Notes: generated by a model not told the origin, from the sequence alone. A stretch of 64,000 nucleotides of DNA from Caballeronia cordobensis (GCF_001544575.2 NZ_FCNY02000004.1:248001-312000), one strand, 5' to 3'. Numbered from the stretch's first letter, positions 34,486 through 43,532 are shown. Numbers and translations are program-made.

Positions 34486-35739
34486 ATGCTTACTCTTTCC
34501 CCACGCGACACCGCCATGCTCGGCGGCGATTTCGGCGACGGCCTCGCCCTCGCAATGCGCATCGTCGCGGCGACGGCGCGCGTCATGGACGCCGACACGC
34601 TCATCGACATCGCCTGCGCGCATATCGACGGCTGTCTCTATCACGGCGCCGCGAGCCTCGATTTCGTCGAGCGCTTCGTGGCGAGCGGCGCGAAGGTCGC
34701 CGTGCCGACCACGCTCAATGTCGGCTCGCTCGATCTCATTCATCCCGAACTCTTTCGCGGCGATGCCGCCATCGCGAGCGCGGGCACGCGGCTCATGAAG
34801 GCGCATGTCGAACTCGGCTGCGAGGCGAGCTTCACGTGCGCGCCGTATCAGTTGAAGCATCGGCCGAAGCTCGGCGAGCAGATCGCCTGGGCCGAATCGA
34901 ACGCGATCGTCTTCGCCAACTCCGTGCTCGGCGCGCGCACGAGCCGCTATGGCGATTTCCTCGATCTCGCCGCCGCCATCACCGGCCGCGTGCCCAACGC
35001 CGGCCTGCACGTGAGCGCGAACCGCGCGGCGCGCATCGTGATCGAAGCGCCGGACTTGCGCGCCTCGCCGCATCGCGATGCGGATTTCGCCGCGCTCGGC
35101 TTTCTGCTCGGCCACGAAGCCGGCGCGACCGTCGCGGCCATCACGAATCTGCCCGGCGACACGACCGAAGACGAGCTGAAGGCGCTCGGCGCGGCGGCGG
35201 CATCGAGCGGCGCGGTGGCGCTCTTTCACGCGGTCGGCATCACGCCCGAGGCCGCGACGCTCGATCTCGCGTTGCAGGGCCACGCGCCCGAACGCACGCT
35301 TGCCGTGAGCGCGGCGGATCTTCACGCGGTGCGCAAGCGCTGGAATCGCGCGAAGCCCGGCGATGCGCTCGCCGCCGTGAGTCTCGGCACCCCGCATTTT
35401 TCCGTCGATGAATTCCGCGCGCTCGACGCGCTCTTCGAGCAGCACGAAGGCGCGCCTCGCTGCGACGTCTATGTGAACACGAGCCGCTTCGTGCTCTGGC
35501 AGCTCGAAGCGGAAGGCATTGCGCCAAGGCTCGCCGCGCGCCGCGTGCAGATCGTCGTGGACACGTGCACGTACATCACGCCGGTGATGAAGCAGATCAG
35601 CGGGCTCGTGATGACCAACTCGGGCAAATGGGCGCACTACGCGCCGGCGAATATCGGCGTGACCGTCGCGTTCGGCAGCATGAGCGAATGCGTGCGATCC
35701 GCGTTCGAAGGAAAGGTGTGCATCGATGAACTCGTTTGA
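34486..35739 (+). CDS. Aconitase X large subunit, probable cis-3-hydroxy-L-proline dehydratase
   Basis: 417 aa from the ATG at 34486 (CGGAG upstream). It has the AcnX/DUF521 pattern: IDGCLYHGAASLDF, VPTTLNVGSLDL, CAPYQL, FANSVLGART, DTCTYI and TNSGKWAHY. The cysteines in these segments are candidate iron-sulfur ligands. Heterodimeric bacterial AcnX enzymes dehydrate cis-3-hydroxy-L-proline to pyrroline-2-carboxylate. The small subunit gene overlaps the end by 14 bases. The nearby hydroxyproline operon supports the assignment. Mevalonate-phosphate dehydratases are the alternative AcnX function, known mainly in archaea. Confidence 0.87.
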   Translation: MLTLSPRDTAMLGGDFGDGLALAMRIVAATARVMDADTLIDIACAHIDGCLYHGAASLDFVERFVASGAKVAVPTTLNVGSLDLIHPELFRGDAAIASAGTRLMKAHVELGCEASFTCAPYQLKHRPKLGEQIAWAESNAIVFANSVLGARTSRYGDFLDLAAAITGRVPNAGLHVSANRAARIVIEAPDLRASPHRDADFAALGFLLGHEAGATVAAITNLPGDTTEDELKALGAAAASSGAVALFHAVGITPEAATLDLALQGHAPERTLAVSAADLHAVRKRWNRAKPGDALAAVSLGTPHFSVDEFRALDALFEQHEGAPRCDVYVNTSRFVLWQLEAEGIAPRLAARRVQIVVDTCTYITPVMKQISGLVMTNSGKWAHYAPANIGVTVAFGSMSECVRSAFEGKVCIDELV

Positions 35740-36166
35740 AGCCGTCACGCTCGTGCCGGGACGCGCGCGCGCCGCGGCCATCGCGTTGCCGCCGCTCAGC
35801 TTCTGGGGCGGCTACGACGCCGGACGGGGTGTGATTGTCGATGCCACGCATGCCGGTCTCGGCCAAAGTCTCGCGTCGCGCATTCTCGTGATGCCGCGGG
35901 CGCGCGGATCGAGTTCGAGCAGCAGCGTGCTGGCCGAAGCGTTGCGCAACGGCACCGGGCCCGCCGGCATCGTGCTCGCGGAGCGCGATCTCATCGTGTC
36001 GATCGGGGCGATCGTTGCGAACGAACTCTATGCGTCCAACGTGCCCGTCGTCATGGTCGATGAAGCCGCGTTCGCGCAACTCGCCCGCGCCGAAGCGCGC
36101 CTCGACATCGAAATCGAGGCGCGCGATGCGGCACAGCCCGCGACGGTGCGCCTCATCGCGCCATGA
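35726..36166 (+). CDS. Aconitase X small (swivel) subunit
   Basis: 146 aa. The DUF126-type swivelling domain contains LSFWGGYDAGRGVIVDATHAGLGQSLASRILVMPRARGSSSSSSVLAEALR, quoted only as the span ~25-75; the glycine/serine-rich part is typical. It overlaps the large-subunit gene by 14 bases, implying coupled translation and an equimolar heterodimer. Its last 14 bases also overlap the end of the convergent gntR gene. Confidence 0.88.
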   Translation: MNSFEAVTLVPGRARAAAIALPPLSFWGGYDAGRGVIVDATHAGLGQSLASRILVMPRARGSSSSSSVLAEALRNGTGPAGIVLAERDLIVSIGAIVANELYASNVPVVMVDEAAFAQLARAEARLDIEIEARDAAQPATVRLIAP

Positions 36167-36842
36167 TCGTCTCGACCACCGATATGATCTGCTGGCCCGC
36201 CGTCTTCACGTGCTGTTCGAGCAGCTTCGCGCCGAGCTTCGCATCGCGCTTGCGGCATGCATCGATCAGGTTCATGTGCTCGTCGTGCGATTGCTCGCGG
36301 ATCGGCACCTGCACGACCTGAAAGCGGAAGTAGCGGTCGCTGCGATCGTGCAGCACGCGCAGCATTTGCAGCGTGATATCGCGCCGCGCGGGCAGATAAA
36401 GCGTTTCGTGCAGACGCCAGTTCAGTTGACCCCAGACGCCCGAATCCGCATCGTCCATGTCGCGCACGAGCCGTTCGGCCTTCGCGATTTCGGCTTCGGT
36501 GATACGCGGAATCGCCTGCGAAAAAAGCCACGGCTCCAGCCGCAGGCGAATCTCGAACGTCTCCTGCACCTCTTCGATCGACAGCTCCGCGACATACGCG
36601 CCCTTGTGCGGCACTTTCGTCAGCAGGCCTTCGCCGGTCAGCCGCGTGATCGCCTCGCGCACCGGCACGCGGCTCACGCCGAGCTCGTCGGCGAGCGCTT
36701 CCTGGCGCAGCACTTCGCCCGGCGCGAGATCGCCCGACAGGATGCGTTGCCGCAGCGCCGTCGTGACGAGCTCGACCGTCGTCGTGCGCACGATCTTGTG
36801 CGTGGAGTCGCTTGGGCTCGGATTCGTGGCGACGCGAGACAT
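36153..36842 (-). CDS. GntR-family regulator (FCD subfamily), probable hydroxyproline operon regulator
   Basis: 229 aa. The winged HTH is VLRQEALADELGVSRVPVREAITRLTGEGLL. The FCD domain (~90-215) has conserved acidic/His residues in LNWRLHETLY, DEHMNLIDACRKRD and LEQHVKTAG that usually hold a metal. It is the last gene of the minus-strand hydroxyproline operon, 48 bases behind the amidohydrolase. A likely binding site is the perfect palindrome at 42684-42699 before the first gene. Confidence 0.87.
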   Translation of the reverse strand: MSRVATNPSPSDSTHKIVRTTTVELVTTALRQRILSGDLAPGEVLRQEALADELGVSRVPVREAITRLTGEGLLTKVPHKGAYVAELSIEEVQETFEIRLRLEPWLFSQAIPRITEAEIAKAERLVRDMDDADSGVWGQLNWRLHETLYLPARRDITLQMLRVLHDRSDRYFRFQVVQVPIREQSHDEHMNLIDACRKRDAKLGAKLLEQHVKTAGQQIISVVETIMAR

Positions 36843-36890
36843 GGCTTTTCAGGTGCTATTCGAAGGGTTGCGGCATCGTAGCACGCGCTT

Positions 36891-38126
36891 TCACAGCAAA
36901 GTCTGACGCACCCACGCGCCATTCTTCATCACCCCCGCGATGCGCTCGCCCTGCCCCGTCAGCACGCGAATATCCTTCAGCGGATCGCCATCGACCACGA
37001 GCAGATCCGCATACGCGTTGGCCGCGATCACGCCGAGCTTGCCCTTCATGTTGACGATCTCCGCGCCGGTCGCCGTGGCTTGCCGGATGACCTCGAATGC
37101 GCCGACGATATCCGCGCGTATCGCGAGTTCATCGCTCTGATACTGATGCATGTCGCCGAGCAGATCGGTGCCGAGGCCGATCTTCACGCCAAGGCCGTGC
37201 AGCATCGCCAGCGCTTCGAGACCGCGCTTGCGCACCGATTCGTTCTTGTCGAGCGTGTCTTGCGCGAGCCCCATTTGCGCGCCGACTTTCGACATCGCGT
37301 CATACGTGACGAGTGTCGGCACCGCATACGCGCCGTGCTCCGCCATGACCTTCGCGGCTTCTTCATCGGCGAGATTGCCGTGCTCGATGGTGCGCACGCC
37401 GAGCTTCACCACGCGCGCGATCGCCTTCGGCGTGTACGCATGCGCCATCACGTAGGTCTGATGCGACTCCGCTTCCTCGACGGCGGCCTTCACCTCATCG
37501 ACGGAGAATTGCAGATTACCGATGGGATCGGTCGGCGACGCCACGCCGCCCGACGCCATGATCTTGATGTGATGCGCCCCCGCGCGCATCTCCTCGCGCA
37601 CGGCACGGCGCATTTCATCGACGCCGTCGACCACGCGGCCGATCGCGCCCATGTTGCGGTTGCAGCCGCACGGGTCGGGGTCCGAGTTGTCGAAGCGCTC
37701 GCGAAAATCGCCGTGGCCACCGGTCTGCGAAAGCGCCTTGCCCGCGACGAACAGGCGCGGCCCGGCGATGGTGCCGTCTTCGATCGAACGCGAGAGCGCG
37801 TAGTCCGCGCCGCCCGCATCGCGCACGGTCGTGAAGCCGCGATTGAGCATGCCCGCGAGAATCGGCACCGCGCGCAAGACGGCGAACGTATTCGGCAGAC
37901 GGCTGTTGTTGCCGAGATGCGCGACCGATGCGATCACATGCGCGTGGCAGTCGATCATGCCGGGCATCACCGTCCTGCCGCCGACGTCGATGACCTTCGC
38001 ACCGCTCGCCTCGACGGGCTCGCGCGTGACTTCGCGAATCGTATCGCCTTCGATCACGACCGAATAGCGGCCGTCGTCGCGCTCGTGATCGGCGTCGAGC
38101 ACGCGGGCGTTCTTCAGTATCAGCAT
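36891..38126 (-). CDS. Prolidase-like amidohydrolase
   Basis: 411 aa, amidohydrolase superfamily. Metal ligands are visible: HxH in MIDCHAHVIA, Lys in HHIKIMASGG, His in MAHAYTP and IEHGNL, and Asp in GLGTDLLG. It belongs to the imidazolonepropionase/Xaa-Pro dipeptidase-related group, some members of which cleave X-Pro dipeptides. Inside a hydroxyproline operon it may release hydroxyproline from collagen-type or plant cell-wall dipeptides; that is inference. The 15-base gap from the epimerase gene implies co-transcription. Confidence 0.85.
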   Translation of the reverse strand: MLILKNARVLDADHERDDGRYSVVIEGDTIREVTREPVEASGAKVIDVGGRTVMPGMIDCHAHVIASVAHLGNNSRLPNTFAVLRAVPILAGMLNRGFTTVRDAGGADYALSRSIEDGTIAGPRLFVAGKALSQTGGHGDFRERFDNSDPDPCGCNRNMGAIGRVVDGVDEMRRAVREEMRAGAHHIKIMASGGVASPTDPIGNLQFSVDEVKAAVEEAESHQTYVMAHAYTPKAIARVVKLGVRTIEHGNLADEEAAKVMAEHGAYAVPTLVTYDAMSKVGAQMGLAQDTLDKNESVRKRGLEALAMLHGLGVKIGLGTDLLGDMHQYQSDELAIRADIVGAFEVIRQATATGAEIVNMKGKLGVIAANAYADLLVVDGDPLKDIRVLTGQGERIAGVMKNGAWVRQTLL

Positions 38127-38141
38127 GACGTGAATCTCCCT

Positions 38142-39140
38142 TTATTTCAGCAGGAATCCGTGCGCGAGCGGATCGCGGTCGTCGACGAAGATCGTGTTGT
38201 GGCCGGTCACGCGCGCCCATCCTTCTATCGACGGAATGATGGCGTCGTAGTCGCCGACGCGCGCGGCTTCCATCGGCACGCCTTCGAACAGCGTGCCGAT
38301 GATGCTTTCATGCACGAAGCGCTCGCCGATCTTCAATTCGCCCTTCGCGACGCGCTGCGCCATGCGCGCCGACGTGCCCGTGCCGCACGGCGAACGGTCG
38401 ATGGCCTTGTCGCCATAGAACACCGCGTTGCGCGCGCTCGCGCCCTCGACGGTCGGCTCGCCCGTCCACATGACGTGACTGAGTCCGCGTATCGCATCGT
38501 TTTCCGGATGCACGAATGCGTACTTCTCGTTGGCCTTTTGCCTCAGCACCGGGCTCAGCCGTTGTATGTCCGAAGGCTTCAGCGCATGCAGGCCTTCGTA
38601 GTTGGGCTGCGACTCGACGATCGCATAGAAGTTGCCGCCATAAGCGACATCGAAACGAATCTCGCCGATGCCTTCCACTTCGACGGACAACTCACGCGAA
38701 TGCAGAAACGAAGGCACGTTGACAAGCTGCACCGAATCCACATGTTCGCCATTCATCCGATACCGCGCGAGGACGAGACCCGCGGGCGTATCGAGCCGCA
38801 GCACGCCAGGCTCGCGAGGCCGCACGAGTCCGTGCTCGATCGCGGTCGTGACCGTGCCGATGGTGCCGTGCCCGCACATCGGCAAACAGCCGCTCACTTC
38901 GATGAAGAGAATCGCCAGATCGCAGTCCGCGCGCGTCGGCGGATAGAGGATGCTGCCGGACATCACTTCGTGCCCGCGCGGCTCGAACATCAGGGCGGTG
39001 CGAATCCAGTCGAATTCGCGCAGAAAATGCGCGCGCCGTTCGATCATGTCGCGGCCTTCGAGCGGCGGCGCGCCGCCCGCGACGACACGCACCGGATTGC
39101 CGCACGTGTGTCCGTCGATGCAGAAGAACGTGGACTTCAT
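38142..39140 (-). CDS. 4-hydroxyproline 2-epimerase (proline racemase family)
   Basis: 332 aa. Both catalytic cysteines are present: MCGHGTIG (near residue 89) and SPCGTGTSA (near 250). Two cysteines mark epimerases/racemases rather than the Cys/Thr 3-hydroxyproline dehydratases. It converts trans-4-hydroxy-L-proline to cis-4-hydroxy-D-proline, the first step of the pathway. Four-base overlap with the deaminase gene and close linkage to an FAD oxidase and transporter complete the context. Confidence 0.92.
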   Translation of the reverse strand: MKSTFFCIDGHTCGNPVRVVAGGAPPLEGRDMIERRAHFLREFDWIRTALMFEPRGHEVMSGSILYPPTRADCDLAILFIEVSGCLPMCGHGTIGTVTTAIEHGLVRPREPGVLRLDTPAGLVLARYRMNGEHVDSVQLVNVPSFLHSRELSVEVEGIGEIRFDVAYGGNFYAIVESQPNYEGLHALKPSDIQRLSPVLRQKANEKYAFVHPENDAIRGLSHVMWTGEPTVEGASARNAVFYGDKAIDRSPCGTGTSARMAQRVAKGELKIGERFVHESIIGTLFEGVPMEAARVGDYDAIIPSIEGWARVTGHNTIFVDDRDPLAHGFLLK

Positions 39141-40039
39141 TGCGCGAGCGCCCTCACATTCGCGATCGCCTTTTCCACGATCGCGATGGTCCGCTGCCGC
39201 TCCTCGCCTTCGAGCATCAGGCGCGGCGCCTTCACGTATTCCGGATAACCCGCCGTGATGTTCTCCGCAAGCTTGATGTACTGCACGAGCTTGACGTGCG
39301 TGTCGAGATGAAAGAGATCGATCAGCGCGCGATACAGCGCGCGGGCGCGGTCGTACTCGCCGTTCACCGCGTAATTCAGCAAATCGACGGATTCCTTCGG
39401 CATCGCGTTCGCCATGCCCGAGACCCAGCCCTTCACGCCGAGCGCGACGGATTCCACGATCAGATCGTCGACGCCGCAGAACACGACAAAGCGCTCGCCG
39501 AAGCGCGCGTAGAGGTCGGTAACGCGCGTCGTGTCGTAAGTCTCCTCCTTGATCGCAACGACGTTCGGTTCATCGGCGAGTTGCGCCAGCAGATCGGGAC
39601 GCATGTCGACGCCATAGCCGCGCGGATTGTTGTAGATCATGAGGCCGAGCTTCGTCGAACGCGCAATCGACCGATAGTATTCGACGGTTTCGCGATCGTC
39701 CGAGCGATACGTGAGACCCGGAAACACCATCAGTCCCTGCACGCCAATTGTTTCGGCATCCTGTGCAAATTGCATCGCGTTCGCCGTGTTCAGCTCAGCG
39801 AGACCGGAGATCACGGGCACGCGCCCGTTCACCGTTTCGACCGCGATCTTCAGCACCGTGCGCTTTTCTTCGGGCGTGAGTTGCGCGTTCTCGCCGACCA
39901 TGCCCATCATCACGACGCCGCCGACGCCGTTTTCGATCAGGCGATTCAGCCCGCTCACAATGGCATCGCGATCCAGCGAGCCGTCCGCTTTCAGTTTCGT
40001 CGTGACTGCGGGAAACACGCCTTTCCAGTTCACTTGCAT
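39137..40039 (-). CDS. DapA-family lyase, probable pyrroline-4-hydroxy-2-carboxylate deaminase
   Basis: 300 aa from the ATG at 40039 (AAGGAG upstream). The DHDPS/NAL fold has MMGMVGENAQLTPEE, the Tyr in GLMIYNNPRG and the Schiff-base Lys in VVAIKEETYD. In hydroxyproline operons this family member deaminates pyrroline-4-hydroxy-2-carboxylate to 2-oxoglutarate semialdehyde. It sits between the oxidase (10-base gap) and the epimerase (4-base overlap), exactly the pathway order. Confidence 0.9.
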   Translation of the reverse strand: MQVNWKGVFPAVTTKLKADGSLDRDAIVSGLNRLIENGVGGVVMMGMVGENAQLTPEEKRTVLKIAVETVNGRVPVISGLAELNTANAMQFAQDAETIGVQGLMVFPGLTYRSDDRETVEYYRSIARSTKLGLMIYNNPRGYGVDMRPDLLAQLADEPNVVAIKEETYDTTRVTDLYARFGERFVVFCGVDDLIVESVALGVKGWVSGMANAMPKESVDLLNYAVNGEYDRARALYRALIDLFHLDTHVKLVQYIKLAENITAGYPEYVKAPRLMLEGEERQRTIAIVEKAIANVRALAQ

Positions 40040-40049
40040 GGTTGCTCCT

Positions 40050-41306
40050 TCAAGAGGTTCGGTTATCGAAGCGTGCAATCGAGTAATGCGCGAGCGGCAC
40101 GCGCGGCGTGCGGCCCGCGAGCACGTCGGCGACGAGCGCGGCGGTCGTCGCGGATTGCGTCAGGCCGAGATGGCCATGGCCGAATGCGTAGACGACGGAC
40201 GGCGCGCGCGGCGATGCGCCGATCACCGGCAAGGAATCGGGCGTCGCGGGGCGATGACCCATCCACTTTGCGGCGTCCGTATCGTCGATGCCGGGAATGA
40301 AGCGCTTGCCCAGCGCCAGCAAGGCGTCGCTGCGGCGATAGTTCGGCGGCGCATCGAGCCCCGCGAACTCCGCCGCGCCGCCGATGCGCAAACCCACGTC
40401 GAGCGGCGTCGCGACGAACTTGCGCTCCGCGAAGATCACTTCGCGCGTCAGTGCGACGCCGTGCTTCGGCAGCGTCGCGTTGTAGCCGCGCTCGCTTTCG
40501 AGCAAGACGGTGTCGCCGAGCGATGTCGCAAGCGCCGCCGACCACGCGCCCGCCGCGATCACGATGCGTCGTCCCTGCACACGCTCATCGTTGGCGAGCA
40601 GGACCGTATCCGCCGGTTCGATCGCGCGCGCGACGCCCGTCACGAAGCGCGCGCCGAGCGCACGCACGCGCTCGCGCAGCAGCGCGACGATGCGGCGCGG
40701 ATCGCCGATATGCGACCAGTCGTCGAGAAACACGCCGTGCCTGAAGACGGGGGCCAGCGACGGCTCGCATTCGCGCACCTCTTGCGCGTTGAGCGCATGC
40801 CAGCGCGCGCCGAGTTCGCGCTTGAGCGTCCATTCGGGCTGATCGGCGGCGAAGGCTTCGTCGGTTTCGTAGACGGTGAGCGCGCCGCGACGATAGTGCA
40901 TCGCGCTCGCGCCGATATCGTCGAACATCGGCAGGATGTCGTCGTAGACGCGGTTGTTCAGGCGCGCGAGCGCGTGCGAGATCGCGTGGAAGCGCGCGGG
41001 CTCGCTCGCGCGGCGAAACGCCATGAACCACGGCAGCGCCTTCGGCACATGCTTCCAGTCGAGCGCGAGCGGGCCGAGCGGGTCCATCAGCCATTTCGCG
41101 GCTTTCGTGAACATGCCGTGCACGGCAATCGGCGTGCTCTCCGTCACCGCGATGCCGCCCGCATTGCCGTGCGATGCGCGGTCGCCCTCGAAATCGCGGT
41201 CGATCACGGTCACGCGCGCGCCCTCGCGCAACGCGGCCCACGCGCACGCGAGCCCGACGATGCCCGCGCCGACCACCACCACATCCGGCATGGCTTCGCT
41301 CGTCAT
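40050..41306 (-). CDS. FAD-dependent D-amino-acid oxidase, probable cis-4-hydroxy-D-proline oxidase
   Basis: 418 aa. The start codon at 41306 overlaps the transporter stop (ATGA); an alternative ATG lies at 41291. The FAD-binding motif is VVVVGAGIVGLACAWAALREGARVTVID, and the C-terminal DAO signature ends MGHRPATPDSLPVIG...GHGHLGLTQS. It resembles DadA-type dehydrogenases. In this operon it should oxidise cis-4-hydroxy-D-proline to pyrroline-4-hydroxy-2-carboxylate, passing electrons probably to the respiratory chain. Confidence 0.9.
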   Translation of the reverse strand: MTSEAMPDVVVVGAGIVGLACAWAALREGARVTVIDRDFEGDRASHGNAGGIAVTESTPIAVHGMFTKAAKWLMDPLGPLALDWKHVPKALPWFMAFRRASEPARFHAISHALARLNNRVYDDILPMFDDIGASAMHYRRGALTVYETDEAFAADQPEWTLKRELGARWHALNAQEVRECEPSLAPVFRHGVFLDDWSHIGDPRRIVALLRERVRALGARFVTGVARAIEPADTVLLANDERVQGRRIVIAAGAWSAALATSLGDTVLLESERGYNATLPKHGVALTREVIFAERKFVATPLDVGLRIGGAAEFAGLDAPPNYRRSDALLALGKRFIPGIDDTDAAKWMGHRPATPDSLPVIGASPRAPSVVYAFGHGHLGLTQSATTAALVADVLAGRTPRVPLAHYSIARFDNRTS

Positions 41307-42613
41307 TGCAGCGGCGCGTGCGCCGTCTCCTTGATCGTGAAGACCGTGATCGTCGAAAGCAGCGCGGCCAGCATCACGAAATACGCGGGCGAAAGCGGCG
41401 AGCCGGTCGCCTTGATGAGCGCGATGGCGATCATCGGCGCAAAACCGCCGAACACCGCGTTGGCGATGCCGTAGCCGATCGACATCCACGTCGTGCGGAT
41501 TTTCGTCGGAAAGAGTTCGGAGAGCACGGCGGGACCGACGCCCGAGAAGATGCCGATGACCACGCCGCCCAGCACCTGCACCGCGCCGACCATCGCCGCC
41601 GACTTGTATTCGAGCATCAGATGGAAAATCGGATACGGCAGCACCAGAAACGCGATGCAGCCGATGGTGTAGATCGGCTTGCGTCCGAAGCGGTCGGAGG
41701 CGGCGCCCCAGAACGGAATCGACACCGTCATCACGATCAGGCCCGCCGTGTTGAGCCACAGCGCCGTGGACGCATGAATGCCGACGTACTTCGTCGTGAA
41801 GGCCGGCAGATAGTTGAGCAGCACGTAGAGCGAAACCGTCCACACGATGACGAGTCCGCAGGCCTGCAAGCCGAGCAGCGCGGGTGAGCGGCCCTTGGTT
41901 TTCGGCGCTTCGTCGGATGCGCTTTGATAGACCGGCGTCTCTTCGCTGCGCTTGCGAATGATCCAGCCGATCGGCCCGATCACGATCGCCCCGACGATGA
42001 ACGGCACGCGCCAGCCCCAGTCGAGCAGCGCTTCCTGACTGAGCATCGTCGTCATGAGCGCGGCCGCGCCGGAGCCTAACAGCATGCCGCCGAGCGTGCT
42101 GCATTGCTGGAAACTGCCGTAGAAGCCGCGCTTGTTCGGCGGCGCCCATTCCACGAGAAACGCGACCGCGTTGCCCAGTTCGCCGCCGACGGAGATGCCC
42201 TGCAGCATGCGCGCGGCGACGAGCAGGATCGGCGCCATGATGCCGATCGACGCATACGACGGCAGCAGCGCCATGAATAGCGTGGCGGCGGCCATCAACG
42301 GCATGACGAAGGTGAGCGTCCACTTGCGGCCCTTCTTGTCGCCGAGCCAGCCGAAGATGATCGCGCCGAGCGGTCGCGCCGCGAAGCCTAAGCCGAATGC
42401 GCCGAAGGTGCCGAGCATGGCGGCGAAATCGTCGCCGGCGGGGAACATCACTTTGGCGATGACGGTCGCGAGGAACGCGTAGGTGCCGAAATCGAACCAT
42501 TCGAGAATGTTTCCGACGACCGCGGCTGTGACGGCGCGGCGGGATTTGGACGAAACGCGTGGGCTGTCGCCGGCGGCGTAGGGGTTCGCAACGGCGTTGG
42601 CGCGGTCGGACAT
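41303..42613 (-). CDS. MHS-family MFS transporter, probable hydroxyproline importer
   Basis: 436 aa. Twelve helices with the metabolite:H+ symporter (ProP-like) features: NILEWFDFGTYAFLATVIAKVMFP at the start, GWLGDKKGRKWTLT, and GELGNAVAFLVEWAPPNKRGFYGSFQQ. First gene of the operon, overlapping the oxidase gene, with GGGAG before its ATG. A perfect palindrome lies 71 bases upstream. Import of hydroxyproline or betaine-like compounds is inferred. Confidence 0.9.
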   Translation of the reverse strand: MSDRANAVANPYAAGDSPRVSSKSRRAVTAAVVGNILEWFDFGTYAFLATVIAKVMFPAGDDFAAMLGTFGAFGLGFAARPLGAIIFGWLGDKKGRKWTLTFVMPLMAAATLFMALLPSYASIGIMAPILLVAARMLQGISVGGELGNAVAFLVEWAPPNKRGFYGSFQQCSTLGGMLLGSGAAALMTTMLSQEALLDWGWRVPFIVGAIVIGPIGWIIRKRSEETPVYQSASDEAPKTKGRSPALLGLQACGLVIVWTVSLYVLLNYLPAFTTKYVGIHASTALWLNTAGLIVMTVSIPFWGAASDRFGRKPIYTIGCIAFLVLPYPIFHLMLEYKSAAMVGAVQVLGGVVIGIFSGVGPAVLSELFPTKIRTTWMSIGYGIANAVFGGFAPMIAIALIKATGSPLSPAYFVMLAALLSTITVFTIKETAHAPLQ

Positions 42614-42683
42614 GAGTGGCTCCCTCAGGTGAGATGGGACGCTGACCGGGCGATTGTGCGCCTATCTCAAAATTGAATCAAGG

Positions 42684-42699
42684 ATTTTGGATCCAAAAT
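42684..42699. promoter_or_regulatory. Perfect 16-bp palindrome ATTTTGGATCCAAAAT (GntR-type operator)
   Basis: A complete 16-base palindrome between the hydroxyproline operon start (42613) and the convergent-upstream lipoprotein gene end (42742). TTGGATCCAA cores are typical targets of FCD-type GntR proteins, and one such gene ends this operon. Confidence 0.65.
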
Positions 42700-42741
42700 A
42701 ATAAACCGTGCGTTCGCGTGTTTCGCGATCGCTTCTGCTCT

Positions 42742-43461
42742 TTACGGTGCTGTTTGCGTCACCGCCTGGACGCTCGGCGGCGGCCCATAGAACATCTGCG
42801 CCATCACCACATCCGTTGCGCTCAGCTGACCGTTACCGTTCCAGTCCGGATTGCAGTAATTCATGATCGATGCGAGATCCCACGCGCCGATCATCATGTC
42901 GCCGTAGGTGCCTTGCGCGGGCTCGCTGCATGTCGAAGGCGTATCCGGCCGATTCTGCTCGTGCGCGAAGCCGAGCGCGTGACCGAATTCGTGCGCGGCT
43001 ACGTTGCGGATGCAATACGCTTCGCGGCCCACGCAACTCGTGCTCCAGTTCCGGAAGGTGAAGTTGAGCACCATGCCGCCGACGACGTTGTTCAGCATCG
43101 TTCCGAGGCCTTGCGTGTGCGGCCCGTTGGTGGCGTTATCCTCGATCGAAATCCGTATGCCGTAGTAGTTCGGATCGTTCGTGCATTGCTGCCAGCCCGT
43201 GAACGAGGCGCCTGAGTGCGCCGACCAGCTCGCCTCGACGGCCAGACGGCTCCAGTCGCGTTGCGTGGCGTAAAGCGCGAAATCGGCATTGCTCATGTCC
43301 CAGCACACGCCGATGGGCATCCGCTTCCACACGACAGTCGATAATGCATAGCCCTTGCTCGTGGCTTTGTCCTGAGCGCCGATATCGCCGTCGCTTCCGC
43401 CGCACGCGCTCAGCAGCATTCCTAACAATAATGCAAATATCCCCGTTCTGAATCGCGTCAT
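42742..43461 (-). CDS. Lipoprotein with metzincin metalloprotease domain
   Basis: 239 aa. The N-terminal lipoprotein signal has lipobox LLSAC (Cys20), followed by a short GGSDGDIG linker. The zinc site is HEFGHALGFAHE, a full HExxHxxGxxH, with a Met-turn in SIMNYCNP about 55 residues later. Cysteines before the zinc site (SCVGREAYC) could form a disulfide. It is probably a surface or periplasmic protease, an M10/M12-like type. The C-terminal part NGNGQLSATDVVMAQMFYG resembles a dockerin/calcium-like repeat. Substrate unknown. Confidence 0.85.
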   Translation of the reverse strand: MTRFRTGIFALLLGMLLSACGGSDGDIGAQDKATSKGYALSTVVWKRMPIGVCWDMSNADFALYATQRDWSRLAVEASWSAHSGASFTGWQQCTNDPNYYGIRISIEDNATNGPHTQGLGTMLNNVVGGMVLNFTFRNWSTSCVGREAYCIRNVAAHEFGHALGFAHEQNRPDTPSTCSEPAQGTYGDMMIGAWDLASIMNYCNPDWNGNGQLSATDVVMAQMFYGPPPSVQAVTQTAP

Positions 43462-43532
43462 CGTTCTTCTCCGCGGCTATGCCTCGCAGCGAGAAGTATA
43501 TTTTGAAACGGGTGACGGGAATCGAATGGTCA

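Noticed and set aside
40050..42500. An 816-codon minus-strand frame spanning the transporter and oxidase genes
   Set aside because: Only its 3' part (from 41306) is the oxidase. The upstream part is an out-of-frame reading of the transporter gene, which is intact in its own frame.
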